A stretch of 64,000 nt of DNA from Paenibacillus sp. DMB20 (GTDB taxonomy: Bacteria > Bacillota > Bacilli > Paenibacillales > Paenibacillaceae): positions 1-64,000 of the forward strand of contig NZ_LAZU01000006.1 of the NCBI RefSeq assembly GCF_000987955.1, written 5' to 3'. A program made the position numbers and the translations under genes. The notes beneath the pieces were generated by a model that was not told where the DNA came from, did no database searches, and was given only the letters and a program-made list of their open reading frames with translations. Below, in pieces: positions 41,729 to 51,062 of the stretch. Position 1 is the first letter of the stretch; each line of letters begins with the position of its first letter.

Positions 41729-42637
41729 TGACCCGCGCATTCCCGACGCCGACTTGACAGGAAAAGTAATGAGAATACTAAATGCTAAGCCAAAAGAAAA
41801 GGAGAGGTTTTTTGTGAAATATAAAGTTGCTTTGACTGCGTTTGTAGGTATGTTGTTAATGGGCTCCACGGGTTATGCGGCAGTTCAATATCATTCTTTG
41901 AACAACAAGGATGGCGAAGTCGTATATGAGACTAAATCGACGAAAGATTACGGAAAAACAGAATCGAAAGAGAGATAGAGCGTTACAAGGCATTTTATGA
42001 ACTTAAGGATAAGGTGCTAAAGAACGGGGAAGCTGGGCTGTTCTATATGGTTGCCAATAACCCGAATCATGAAACAATTCTTGGCACGAAGGTGAGTATC
42101 TTCCAAGATCTTTCTCAATTGCGCGATAAGATTACGGATAAATCCATTAAGATCGCAGACAAAGTCAATGGAAATTATACATTCCAAAAGGCGGACGTAA
42201 TCTTTAAAAATGCTCAGGAAGTGAATCCTCCTTCTTCGGAAGAAAAAAAGAAAATGGCAGAAAAGCTGAGAAAGCAGGCGGAAGAATCCAATCAGGGATA
42301 TGCCATGATGCCGGTTGAAATGACAGATCAGTTTTTCCTTCTCTTTGCTACGTATCAAAATGGCGAAGATAAAATCGGGGTTGACATCACTAATCTGAGT
42401 GGAAAGAGCGATCCTACAACGTATATTGACGAGAACGTTGAATTTAAGCAGGAGAAGGTTCAAGTGAAGGGAGTAGAAATGCTGCATACAGAATTTGCTC
42501 GTTCGCAGAGTCATGAGCTGAAATGGGTATACGAGAGCCCAGACAAAAAGGTAAAATACGCCTATACTATAAGTGGGGACATAAATAAAGTAAGCAAAGA
42601 AACCATGATGAAAATTGCCGAAAGCTATTTGGAATAA
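41688..42637 (+). pseudogene. Membrane anti-sigma factor, frameshifted near 41970
   Basis: From ATG 41688 the frame encodes a cytosolic part (DRDLKKLFDDPRIPDADLTGKVMRIL), one membrane span (VALTAFVGMLLMGSTGYAAV) and a linker, stopping at 41978. The frame reached by losing one base continues ERYKAFYELKDKVLKNGEAGLFYMV and on to 42637 as the extracellular domain. Together they give about 316 aa, the usual layout of ECF anti-sigma factors. The missing base lies at about 41960-41976. If real, the second part would be lost; a sequencing error is as likely. The overlap with the sigma gene supports pairing. Confidence 0.75.
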
Positions 42638-42707
42638 TAAATACTAAAACCGGCAAAGTTTAATGAAATTCTTGTGCGAGCAAATACCGGATTTTAAGGC
42701 AAGCGTA

Positions 42708-42741
42708 AAACGGGCCAAGGGGCGACTCCCTTGGTCCGTTT
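42708..42741 (+). terminator. Stem-loop after the anti-sigma gene
   Basis: AAACGGGCCAAGGG pairs with CCCTTGGTCCGTTT (one G-T pair). The T tail is short. Confidence 0.65.
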
Positions 42742-42835
42742 GCATGGGGACGGCCGGAAGCCGGGGTGAAGACGGACCGTTTTTTTGGTAAGATATACAA
42801 CGATATGACTATGGACATTAGGGGAGGAAATGATG

Positions 42836-43420
42836 ATGAATATACATGAAGCGATCCGCACGCGCCGCAGCGTAGGCAAGGTGAAGAGCGATCCGGTTCC
42901 GAAGGAAAGCATCGAAGCGATGCTGGAGGCCGGCACGTGGGCGCCCAACCATAAGCATACGGAGCCTTGGCGCTTTTTTGTCATGAGGGACGGCGGCCGT
43001 GAGCTGCTTGGGAACGCTTTGGCGGATATCGCCGAAGCGAATGCCAAGGATAAGAGCGCCGAGGAAATCGCGGCTGCCCGGGAGTCGGCCATGTCCAAAG
43101 CCAAACGCTCGCCGGTCGTCATCGGCGTGGCGGTCACGCCTTCGGATGATCCCAAGGTCATTGAGCTGGAGGAATACGGCGCGGTGTTTGCGGCGATTCA
43201 GAACATGCTGCTGGAAGCCCACGGACTGGGGCTTGGTGCGGTATGGAGAACGGGGGAGCCGTGCTACCATAAGCGGATGAACGAAGCCTTCGGCCTGCGC
43301 GAGAAGGACAAAATGCTTGGATTTATCTACCTGGGATCCCGGATATGGAGCCAAAGGCCGGTAAACGCGAGGATGCCGCCGCCAAAACGGCGTGGATCGA
43401 TGAGCCCGCGCAGCGCCTGA
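42836..43420 (+). CDS. Nitroreductase family protein, C-terminus frameshifted
   Basis: This FMN-dependent nitroreductase-fold protein starts MNIHEAIRTRRSVGKVK and has TWAPNHKHTEPWRFFV near 34-49 and HGLGLGAVWRTGEPCYH near 131-147. Up to FIYLG (about residue 166) it matches the family; then the frame gives an arginine-rich tail. Losing no base would restore ...YLG-(Y)PDMEPKAGKRED..., ending KTAWIDEPAQRLK at the TAA 43423-43425. So one base is missing near 43337. ATG 42836 is chosen with GGGGAGGAA upstream; two more ATGs precede it. Substrates are unknown. Confidence 0.82.
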   Translation: MNIHEAIRTRRSVGKVKSDPVPKESIEAMLEAGTWAPNHKHTEPWRFFVMRDGGRELLGNALADIAEANAKDKSAEEIAAARESAMSKAKRSPVVIGVAVTPSDDPKVIELEEYGAVFAAIQNMLLEAHGLGLGAVWRTGEPCYHKRMNEAFGLREKDKMLGFIYLGSRIWSQRPVNARMPPPKRRGSMSPRSA

Positions 43421-43587
43421 AGTAAATGCATACGGAGCCCTTTTCCGTAAAACGGATGAAGATGAATGTTCCGGGCAAGTATGCATAAGGATCTATCCCC
43501 TTTTTGAAGTTCCCGGTATAATAAGCCTATGTTTGTCGAAATATGCGACTCGGACGACAACGATCAACATGGGAGAGGAGATATACC

Positions 43588-43953
43588 TTGAATTTTCAAA
43601 AGTGGGACGCCGGAAGCAAAATGATTTTTATCGCTTCCTGCGCGGCATTGATTTCATTCTTTTTCAAGTGGGTGGATATCGGTTTTATTTCGGAAAATGG
43701 CTTCGGACAGGGGGCCGTATTTTTCATCCTGCTGTTTGTTTATCCGTTCCTGACGGTCATGCGCGAAAAACGGATGAACAAGCTTCTGGGCTACCTGATG
43801 GCGGCCGTGGGCGTCGTGTTCGGGCTGATCTACATTTTTTCCAAAACGACCGATTTCCTCGGCACGACGATTAACGTGGCTTCAAGCGGACCGTACTTGT
43901 TCATGGCTTCCTGCGGACTGCTGGCATTGGGGATTTTCAAGCGGGCTAACTAA
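43588..43953 (+). CDS. Small membrane protein (121 aa)
   Basis: TTG 43588 lies 7 bases after GGGAGAGGAG. The 121-aa product has three to four membrane spans (MIFIASCAALISFFFKWVDIGF, AVFFILLFVYPFL, LLGYLMAAVGVVFGLIYIF, LFMASCGLLALGIF). I do not recognise a family. Terminator at 43988. Confidence 0.7.
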   Translation: MNFQKWDAGSKMIFIASCAALISFFFKWVDIGFISENGFGQGAVFFILLFVYPFLTVMREKRMNKLLGYLMAAVGVVFGLIYIFSKTTDFLGTTINVASSGPYLFMASCGLLALGIFKRAN

Positions 43954-43987
43954 GCGCGTTTGACAGGCACCGGAATAGGGCTATGTG

Positions 43988-44031
43988 AAAAGGCTGACCA
44001 ACCGCAATCATGCGGAAGGGAGGCCTTTTTT
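43988..44031 (+). terminator. Terminator upstream of the toxin gene
   Basis: AAAAGGC...GCCTTTTTT encloses the perfect inner stem CCGCA-ATCA-TGCGG. It insulates the following toxin gene. Confidence 0.8.
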
Positions 44032-44293
44032 AAAAATATAGGAACGTATAAGTTTTCACATATGTGGCTTTATTTATCGCAGAGACGCTTTCGTCCATAA
44101 GAAGGACCGGATGGCAGGCAAAAAAACAGGCATTTGGATTCATATCCTCGGGGCGGATAGTTCAAGCGAACCGCATCCTTTTGTCGATTTCGCGGCGTTT
44201 GGTTTTATTCTAGTTCACTTTGGAGAACGGCTGTGTAAAAATATAGAAAACCGAAGCCGTGGTCATATTCTCCGAAGGGGGGAACTTCATACG

Positions 44294-46336
44294 ATGTCTA
44301 TTGCGGTTTTCCGTGCGAGAACCAGGGATTTCTTCGAGACCGCTTACAAGGCTTGGCGCGGATGGCTCGAACGATATCCTCTGCTAACGAAGGTTTATTA
44401 TTTGTTCTCCTGGATTTCTTTGATTTTCCTCATCGTCAGTCTCGTGTTCATTAGAGATTCCCGCCTTATGCTTGTCCAGTATTTGTGGTCCTTTTACGTT
44501 TTGCTGCAGTTTTGGCTCCTGTGCAGGAGCAAGACGCTGCCTTGGAAGCAAGTCAGTTTGCTTGTTCTGGCAGGCGTATTGTTTGTCGTGCCGCTCACGA
44601 ATCTCACCATGCAGTTTCTCCATTTGATATTCGGCGGCACCACCTCGGATACTTGGTCCGTTGCCGTCGCCACGCCCATCGTTGAGGAGATGTGGAAGCT
44701 GCTTCCGCTGGGGGCGGTCCTGTTTTACTCACGCAGGGCCACGGCCCTTAGCCTCGGCGACTATGTCTTACTGGGCGCCGCTCCCGGCATAGGATTCCAA
44801 TTATTCGAAGAGCTCTCCAGGCGCTGGGTTAACGACGGCCCGATCGCGAGGCAGTACGATTACAGCGTTACGCTGCTGGGCGGCAAAACGATTCATTGGG
44901 ATCTGTTCAGCCTGTTTCCGGGTCACTTCGAAGAAAGCGTGGTTCCGACGATGATGAGCGTAAGCCATCCCGTACATACCGGCATGATCGCTCTCGGCAT
45001 CGGATTGGCTTACCGTTTCCGCCGGAAGCTGACCGGTTGGGCGTTCCTGTTCCCGGCGGTTCTCCTGCTGTGGTCCATCCTGAATCATGCGGCCTGGAAC
45101 GGGCAGAGCCGGTTTCCCGATTGGGTGATGGATCTTCATGAGTGGACCGGCGAAGGGTACACAACCAAAGGATTTTTTCTGATCATGCTGGTTGCTGCAC
45201 TGCTTACGGATTACATGGCCCTGAATAAAATCGGCCAGCGGCTGCCGAGGGTGGGATCCGAAAGAACGATTAACCCGTTCTCCGAGCTGTGGGGGATAAC
45301 CGCGGCTTTATTCCGCAATCGGAAAAGATTCGGCTATCTGCTCGGCTTTTACAGGGAACGAAGGGAGCTTGGGTTCTCGCTTCTGTACGGGAACGAAGAG
45401 GCCCAGAGCCGCATCGGCTCCATCCGAGAAAAGGTCCAAAAGTACGCGCTGCTGCTTGGAGCCGCGGGTGTTTTGCTGGTCGCCGCGGGACTCCTCTCGG
45501 GACTGCATCCGTTCCTGTACGAACCGGATTCCGCCTGCTTTGCCTGCCTGTTCGATTCCCTTCAAAATTGGTGGGACGGCCTGAGCGGCTGGGAGCAGGC
45601 TGCCATCGTACTGGGCGCGTTCGCCCTTGCGTTCATGTTTGTCGGATTTTGGCCGGCTCTGGGCCTGGCTCTGACGGGGATGGACTTTTTGGGAAGCGGC
45701 CATACCATCGCGGATTATTTACGCAACCCCAAGAAGCTGCTGTCCCCTCAGCGCGTATTGGCGGGAGTTGCAGCCTTCCTTCTCGAACGGATTCCAGTAG
45801 GCAGGGGGCTGAAGTGGGTGTACGACCGGCTTGGCCCCAAAACCAAAAAGGCTCTGGAATCCCTGGCCTCCAAGCTCGGCTGGAAGCCAAAGCCGAAACC
45901 CGGGCTAACCGAACCGACATCCACGCCTGGCGGTAAACCGAAAGGCAATTATGAAAAACCTGACCCCAAGGACCCGAGACCGATCACCAGGCAAAACGAA
46001 GCCGCCGACTTGTTGGCCGACAAAGGGTATGATATCGAAATGCTTCCCGGAACCAAGGGAGGCAACGGATACGGGATCAAACCGGAATCCAATCCCGACT
46101 TTTTAATTAACGGGAAACCTTTCGATTGCTATTCCCCCGATACCGCGAAAGTAAGGAATATTTGGAGTAACGTGGTGACCAAAACGGAGACGCAAGCAGG
46201 GGGCATCGTGTTGAATCTGGATGATTATCCGGGCTCCATGGATGCGCTGAAGAAACAATTTGACGATTGGCCGATTCAAGGCCTGGATGAATTGCTCGTT
46301 ATTAAAGACGGCAGCATTACGAGATGGTTTCCATGA
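44294..46336 (+). CDS. PrsW-like membrane protease domain fused to a CdiA-type nuclease toxin
   Basis: This 680-aa protein has about nine to ten membrane spans followed by a toxin tail. Residues 120-270 carry PrsW/CPBP-like intramembrane-protease motifs: EEMWK (131-135), G-F-x-x-x-EE (168-173), H-x-x-H-T (225-229) and a further His265. Two more spans (about 383-402 and 434-460) and a pretoxin-like stretch (LLSPQRVLAGVAAFLLERIP) lead to a proline/lysine linker (530-556). The last 120 residues (about 560-680) match the CdiA C-terminal tRNase type: NPDFLINGKPFDCYSP with Asp602 and Asp611, then K630-x3-Q634. ATG 44294 has AAGGGGGG upstream; ATG 44111 is an alternative. An immunity-like gene follows after 19 bases. 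Confidence 0.75.
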   Translation: MSIAVFRARTRDFFETAYKAWRGWLERYPLLTKVYYLFSWISLIFLIVSLVFIRDSRLMLVQYLWSFYVLLQFWLLCRSKTLPWKQVSLLVLAGVLFVVPLTNLTMQFLHLIFGGTTSDTWSVAVATPIVEEMWKLLPLGAVLFYSRRATALSLGDYVLLGAAPGIGFQLFEELSRRWVNDGPIARQYDYSVTLLGGKTIHWDLFSLFPGHFEESVVPTMMSVSHPVHTGMIALGIGLAYRFRRKLTGWAFLFPAVLLLWSILNHAAWNGQSRFPDWVMDLHEWTGEGYTTKGFFLIMLVAALLTDYMALNKIGQRLPRVGSERTINPFSELWGITAALFRNRKRFGYLLGFYRERRELGFSLLYGNEEAQSRIGSIREKVQKYALLLGAAGVLLVAAGLLSGLHPFLYEPDSACFACLFDSLQNWWDGLSGWEQAAIVLGAFALAFMFVGFWPALGLALTGMDFLGSGHTIADYLRNPKKLLSPQRVLAGVAAFLLERIPVGRGLKWVYDRLGPKTKKALESLASKLGWKPKPKPGLTEPTSTPGGKPKGNYEKPDPKDPRPITRQNEAADLLADKGYDIEMLPGTKGGNGYGIKPESNPDFLINGKPFDCYSPDTAKVRNIWSNVVTKTETQAGGIVLNLDDYPGSMDALKKQFDDWPIQGLDELLVIKDGSITRWFP

Positions 46337-46355
46337 TCAAAAGGGAGTGGTAAGC

Positions 46356-46820
46356 ATGTTTTATATTTTTTATATGGGAATCGACTGCGCATTTGAAGAA
46401 ATCAAAAGAGTCATCGAAGAGCGTATCCTTACGGAGCCTGCCGGTGAAGGCGGAGAAGTGCTGAGAAATACGGCGGAAGAATTCGTCGTTTCATTCGACT
46501 GGGCAACGCTCAGGATCAAGGAGGGGGGCCATAGGCTCGTATTTGCAAGCGAAGACTACGGCATGGAGCTCAGGTACAGCTTCTGGTTCGATATTCTTTC
46601 GGATCAATCGGACTGGGCGGAACGGCTGATGTCGTTTACGGGCGCCATCCTTGGCCGTTTTGAAGGGGACGGCGTGCTGGAATCGAACGGGGATACTGCC
46701 ATCCTGACGAGAAGAACCAGCGCGATTGTCGTGGATGACAAGAAGCTGAAGGGAAGGGAGAGCTTTCCTTTTCATGCTTTGAATCAGCCCTATGTGGAGG
46801 GCGATATCGAGAGCGTTTAA
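46356..46820 (+). CDS. Probable immunity protein for the adjacent toxin
   Basis: This 154-aa acidic cytosolic protein starts at ATG 46356 after AAGGGAGTGG, 19 bases behind the toxin gene. It has no signal peptide or membrane span and no family I can name with confidence; the pattern DWATLRIKEGGHRLVFASEDYGMELRYSFWFDIL recalls polymorphic-toxin immunity proteins that bind the toxin's active face. Assignment rests on position, size and acidity. A strong terminator follows, closing the two-gene unit. Confidence 0.6.
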   Translation: MFYIFYMGIDCAFEEIKRVIEERILTEPAGEGGEVLRNTAEEFVVSFDWATLRIKEGGHRLVFASEDYGMELRYSFWFDILSDQSDWAERLMSFTGAILGRFEGDGVLESNGDTAILTRRTSAIVVDDKKLKGRESFPFHALNQPYVEGDIESV

Positions 46821-46860
46821 AGGAAGTAACATGCAGAAGCAAATAGCATCATAAATTTAT

Positions 46861-46901
46861 AAAGGTTTATTCCCGCTTTCAGAGAGGGGATAAACCTTTT
46901 T
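46861..46901 (+). terminator. Terminator of the toxin-immunity unit
   Basis: AAAGGTTTAT(T)CCC pairs with GGG(G)ATAAACCTTT, followed by T residues. No gene is seen in 46902-47085. Confidence 0.85.
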
Positions 46902-47085
46902 GGTCGAATAAAGAACTGACGGCGCGGAAGCCGGATTAAAAACGGTATGCCGCGATTAAAAAAACGCTGTATCAAATGAATGGCTGATTGGCCTATGATT
47001 TTTTGTAGGCGTTTTCATGAATTCCGAGGCGTTAGCTCAAGCTGCCCGGGCATAACCGGGCGGAAACGAAGGGAGGAAGCAATAT

Positions 47086-48747
47086 ATGAAGAATTCGTTT
47101 GAAACCCGCATGATCCATTCCTTGGTGAAGGTATTCCCCGACGAGGAACTTCGCGAACCGGCCCAATCCAGGGGGGCCATGCTTCTGAATGAGGTATTTT
47201 CATATCAGGTCGCCTATCGGACCGAACGGCTTATGCCCGTGGTGAAGGTAGGGGTGGAGTCCAAGCTGGCGGACTTTATTACGGTGCGAAGCGTCGGCCT
47301 GGTCCCATCGGAACTGCCGATCTATCATGACCATGATGAAGACGTGCTCCGCACGGCTCCGGGACTGTATCCGGATCCTCTTCTGCCGCTGGCGGACGGG
47401 GGAATGCTCAGAGGTTATCCAGGACAGTGGCGTTCGGTCTGGGTTGCCGTCGATCCGAAGGGTCAGGCCGAGCCCGGGGTTTATCCGATCATCATCCGTT
47501 TTGAAGGAGACTCAGGGGATATCTTGGCCGAGGAGCGTTTGGAACTGGAAATCATCCCGGCCGAATTGCCGGAACAGAAGCTCCTGCACACGGAATGGTT
47601 TCATGCGGACTGCCTGGCCACGCAGTATGGGACCGAGGCGTTCAGCGAGAGGCACTGGGAGCTGCTGGAAGCTTACATCCAAGCTGCGGCCGATCACGGC
47701 ATCAATATGCTGCTGACGCCCTTATTCACGCCGCCGCTCGATACCGAGGTGGGGGGAGAACGTCCCACGGTTCAGCTGGTAGACGTGGAGGTCACGGGGG
47801 AGAATGAATACCGTTTCGGTTTTGGCCGCCTGAAGCGCTGGGTGGATTTGTGCCTGAAATGCGGCATTGAATATTTCGAATTTTCGCATCTATTTACGCA
47901 GTGGGGAGCGCGGCATGCGCCCAAAATCATGGCTGAGGCGGACGGTGAAACGAAGCGGATTTTCGGCTGGGAGACGGATGCCTCCGGGGAGGAGTACCGT
48001 CAATTTTTGAACCAGTTGCTGCCGCAGCTTGTCGGCTGGATCCGGGAGAACGGGCTGGAAGGGCGTAGTTATTTTCATATTTCCGATGAACCGAACCTGG
48101 AGCAGCTGGAATCCTATAGAAGCGCTCAGCGCATGGTGAAGGATCATCTGTCCGGCTTCCCGATCATTGATGCGATGTCGGATTACGATTTTTACGAAAA
48201 AGGACTCGTGCAAATTCCGGTTCCGGCGAACAACCACATTGAGCCCTTCCTGGAACACGGCGTCACGCCGCTGTGGACATATTACTGCTGCAGCCAGTAC
48301 AAGAAGGTATCCAACCGGTTCTTCTGCATGCCTTCCCCCCGGAACCGGATGCTAGGATACCAGTTGTACAAATACAACGCGGCGGGATTTTTGCATTGGG
48401 GATTCAACTTCTGGTATTCGCAGTATTCCAAGCAGGTGATCGACCCGTTCCGCGTCACGGACGCAGGCGGAGCCTTTCCTTCCGGCGACGCGTATTTGGT
48501 CTATCCGGGAGAGCATGGCCCCGTATCCTCGATCCGGTTCGAGGTGCTGCGTGAGGCCCTGCAGGATTTGCGCGCGCTGCGCCTCCTGGAGGAGATTTGC
48601 GGGCGGGATGCGGTGCTTAATGCGCTGGATGAGGGATTGGAAGAGCCCTTCACTTTCAGCCGCTATCCTAAAGAGGCGGAATGGATTTTGTCCAAACGGG
48701 AGTGGATGCACGGGAAAATTAAATCGGCTGCCGTCAAAATAAATTGA
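47086..48747 (+). CDS. DUF4091/GH123-like glycosidase
   Basis: This 553-aa protein has an N-terminal beta-rich domain (about 1-160, ending ERLELEIIPAELPEQ) and a TIM-barrel DUF4091 domain (about 165-545), now recognised as related to GH123. YFHISDEPN near 329-337 places an adjacent Asp334-Glu335 pair, the arrangement used by GH123 beta-N-acetylgalactosaminidases. It lacks a signal peptide, so it is intracellular. GGGAGGAAG precedes the ATG. It stands alone, so it may act on glycan fragments imported by nearby systems; the substrate is not determinable. Confidence 0.78.
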   Translation: MKNSFETRMIHSLVKVFPDEELREPAQSRGAMLLNEVFSYQVAYRTERLMPVVKVGVESKLADFITVRSVGLVPSELPIYHDHDEDVLRTAPGLYPDPLLPLADGGMLRGYPGQWRSVWVAVDPKGQAEPGVYPIIIRFEGDSGDILAEERLELEIIPAELPEQKLLHTEWFHADCLATQYGTEAFSERHWELLEAYIQAAADHGINMLLTPLFTPPLDTEVGGERPTVQLVDVEVTGENEYRFGFGRLKRWVDLCLKCGIEYFEFSHLFTQWGARHAPKIMAEADGETKRIFGWETDASGEEYRQFLNQLLPQLVGWIRENGLEGRSYFHISDEPNLEQLESYRSAQRMVKDHLSGFPIIDAMSDYDFYEKGLVQIPVPANNHIEPFLEHGVTPLWTYYCCSQYKKVSNRFFCMPSPRNRMLGYQLYKYNAAGFLHWGFNFWYSQYSKQVIDPFRVTDAGGAFPSGDAYLVYPGEHGPVSSIRFEVLREALQDLRALRLLEEICGRDAVLNALDEGLEEPFTFSRYPKEAEWILSKREWMHGKIKSAAVKIN

Positions 48748-48809
48748 ACCCTACCAACTGGTAAATCGTACTATATCGTAGACTTACAACAAAGGAGGTA
48801 GTTCATTCA

Positions 48810-50879
48810 ATGAAGAAAAGACTGTCATGGCTGCTGACCGTAGCCTTGATGCTGACGCTGGTTCTCCCGGCAGGCGCGATGGCGTCCGGCGCCAATGCGG
48901 CTGCGGGCCAGGGGCTCGAAAAGATCGCAGCCGAGAAAGCCGCGCTGCTTACCGAAAAATACGGTACGGTCAGCGTCCAATACGCGCTGATCGACAACGG
49001 GAAAATTACGGTATCCGGTCAAGCAGGCAAGAACGACATGGAAGGCAAGAAGCCGCTGACCAAAGATACGGTGTATGCCATCGGATCGACGAGCAAAGTG
49101 TTTACGGCCGCTGCCGTCATGAAATTGGTGGAGGACGGGAAGATCGACCTGGATGCTCCCGTGGTCCAGTACATACCCGATTTCACCATGAAAGACGAGC
49201 GCTACAAGAAAATTACCCCGCGCATGCTGTTGAACCATTCCTCCGGGCTGAACGGTTCGAGCCTGAGCAATGCTTTTCTGTTCAATGACAATGATACCTA
49301 CGCGCATGATACGCTGTTGAAGCAATTGTCCACCCAGAGCTTGAAGGCGGACCCCGGCGCTTTCTCGGTTTATTGCAACGACGGATTCACTCTAGCCGAA
49401 ATACTGGTTGAAAGAGTCAGCAACATGAGTTTTAGCGAATTCGTTCGTCAAAATTTTATCAAGCCTTTAGAAATGAACCATACGAAGACGTCGCAAGAGA
49501 CATTGGAGCCAAGCAAGATGGCCGGTCTTTATTTTCCGACTGTTGAAGGACAGCTTCCCAACGAAACCGTCAACGTGATCGGAACGGGCGGCATTTATTC
49601 CACGGCGGAAGATTTGGCCCGATTCTCGACCCTGTTTACGGGACAGGCGAAAGGAATTCTCTCCGGCAACTCGGTCAAAGCGATGGAGCAGGAAGAGTAC
49701 AAAAAAGGCCTGTGGCCGAAAGACTCGGATAATTCGGTTAACTATGGCCTCGGTTGGGACAGCGTGAAGCTGTTTCCGTTTAATGAATACGGAATGAAGG
49801 GTCTGACAAAAGGCGGCGACACGATTTTGTATCATGCTTCGCTTGTCGTGCTTCCGGAACAGAACATGGCTGCGGCCGTGCTTTCGTCCGGCGGCTCCAG
49901 CTCGACCAACCAGATGTTGGCGAGCGAGATTCTGCTTCATGCCCTGAAAGAGAAAGGCACGATCAAAGAATTCAAGCCGGAGAAATCGTTCGGCAAGCCG
50001 GTCAAGGCTGACATGCCGAACGATCTCATGCAGAAGGCCGGCTACTATGCCACCACGAACAATCTGGTTAAAATTTCCGTGAGCAAGGACGGGGAACTGA
50101 CGGTTTCGGTTCCATCCATGCCGGGCTATCCGCAAGAGAAGTACGTGTATACGAAGGACGGCTCTTTCGTTACTGAAAACGGAAGCGGAAAGCTGAGCAT
50201 CGTAACGGAAAAGAACGGACGCACTTACCTGTGGGCCAGCCAGTATATGAGCGTTCCGGGGCTAGGACAAACGGCTTTATCCCATTACTTGGCCGAGAAG
50301 ATCGAAGACAATAAACTGGACAAAGAAACCGCGGCGGCTTGGGCCAAGCGGGACGGCCGGGCATATTATCCGGTAACCGAGAAGTACAGCTCCCTCATGT
50401 ATCTTATTATGAATCCGGTTATGCAGATTTCCCGTCTGGACGATTTCCAGGGTTACGTCGGGGACAAAAAAATAACCGGCCCGGACACGGCGGTAAGCCA
50501 GCACCAGATTCCTGCGATGGGTGGCCGGGATACGTTCGAACTCCGTTTCAATAAAGAGGGCGGCACCGAGTATCTTGAAGCAGCCGGAATCTTGTATATA
50601 AGCGGGGACAAAGTAAAACCGCTCCATAACGGGAAAAAGTCCACGGTCACCCTTCAAGATAACGGGCATGCCAGATGGTATACCGTTCCGGAGGGCGCTG
50701 CTGGCAAAACGATGACCGTAACCATGCCGGCGAAAGGGGCGTTTGCGGTATACAACGAACAGGGCGTATGCGTCAACTACAGCATCGCCACCGGCAAGAA
50801 TACCGTGGAGCTGCCTAAAAACGGAACCGTCGTATTTGCGGGCGAGTCAGGCTCTTCATTCGGCATCACCTTGAAATAA
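48810..50879 (+). CDS. Secreted serine hydrolase (class C beta-lactamase/PBP-like)
   Basis: This 689-aa protein has a signal peptide cleaved near MASGANA, then a beta-lactamase-type domain (about 40-380) with the catalytic S-x-x-K at Ser93-Lys96 (GSTSK) and Y-x-N at Tyr188-Asn190 (VYCN). A C-terminal extension of about 300 residues follows, probably two beta-rich domains. Relatives are FmtA/PbpX-type carboxypeptidases, esterases or D-aminopeptidases acting on wall polymers. AAAGGAGG precedes the ATG. It is monocistronic with a strong terminator. Confidence 0.87.
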   Translation: MKKRLSWLLTVALMLTLVLPAGAMASGANAAAGQGLEKIAAEKAALLTEKYGTVSVQYALIDNGKITVSGQAGKNDMEGKKPLTKDTVYAIGSTSKVFTAAAVMKLVEDGKIDLDAPVVQYIPDFTMKDERYKKITPRMLLNHSSGLNGSSLSNAFLFNDNDTYAHDTLLKQLSTQSLKADPGAFSVYCNDGFTLAEILVERVSNMSFSEFVRQNFIKPLEMNHTKTSQETLEPSKMAGLYFPTVEGQLPNETVNVIGTGGIYSTAEDLARFSTLFTGQAKGILSGNSVKAMEQEEYKKGLWPKDSDNSVNYGLGWDSVKLFPFNEYGMKGLTKGGDTILYHASLVVLPEQNMAAAVLSSGGSSSTNQMLASEILLHALKEKGTIKEFKPEKSFGKPVKADMPNDLMQKAGYYATTNNLVKISVSKDGELTVSVPSMPGYPQEKYVYTKDGSFVTENGSGKLSIVTEKNGRTYLWASQYMSVPGLGQTALSHYLAEKIEDNKLDKETAAAWAKRDGRAYYPVTEKYSSLMYLIMNPVMQISRLDDFQGYVGDKKITGPDTAVSQHQIPAMGGRDTFELRFNKEGGTEYLEAAGILYISGDKVKPLHNGKKSTVTLQDNGHARWYTVPEGAAGKTMTVTMPAKGAFAVYNEQGVCVNYSIATGKNTVELPKNGTVVFAGESGSSFGITLK

Positions 50880-50884
50880 CGGTT

Positions 50885-50929
50885 AAGCTCATTCCGACTT
50901 CAAGCCTGAAGGGGAATGAGCTTTTTTTT
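50885..50929 (+). terminator. Terminator after the serine hydrolase gene
   Basis: AAGCTCATTCC pairs with GGAATGAGCTT, with an inner CTTCA/TGAAG stem, followed by T7. Confidence 0.93.
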
Positions 50930-51062
50930 CATCCAAGCCTGAATATGTTTGAATTGTTAAGACGTTAATAAGAAAATGTTAAGGATTGCTGCGGTTTTTT
51001 GGTAAGATTGCTCCCTTATACTTTATGTTGTCTGGATGAATTAGGAGGGAAACAAGGCTGGA

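Noticed and set aside
41979..42637. An independent gene starting at GTG 42014
   Set aside because: The frame extends upstream in register with the anti-sigma protein (ERYKAFYELKD), and no ribosome site precedes the GTG, so it is the second half of a frameshifted gene.
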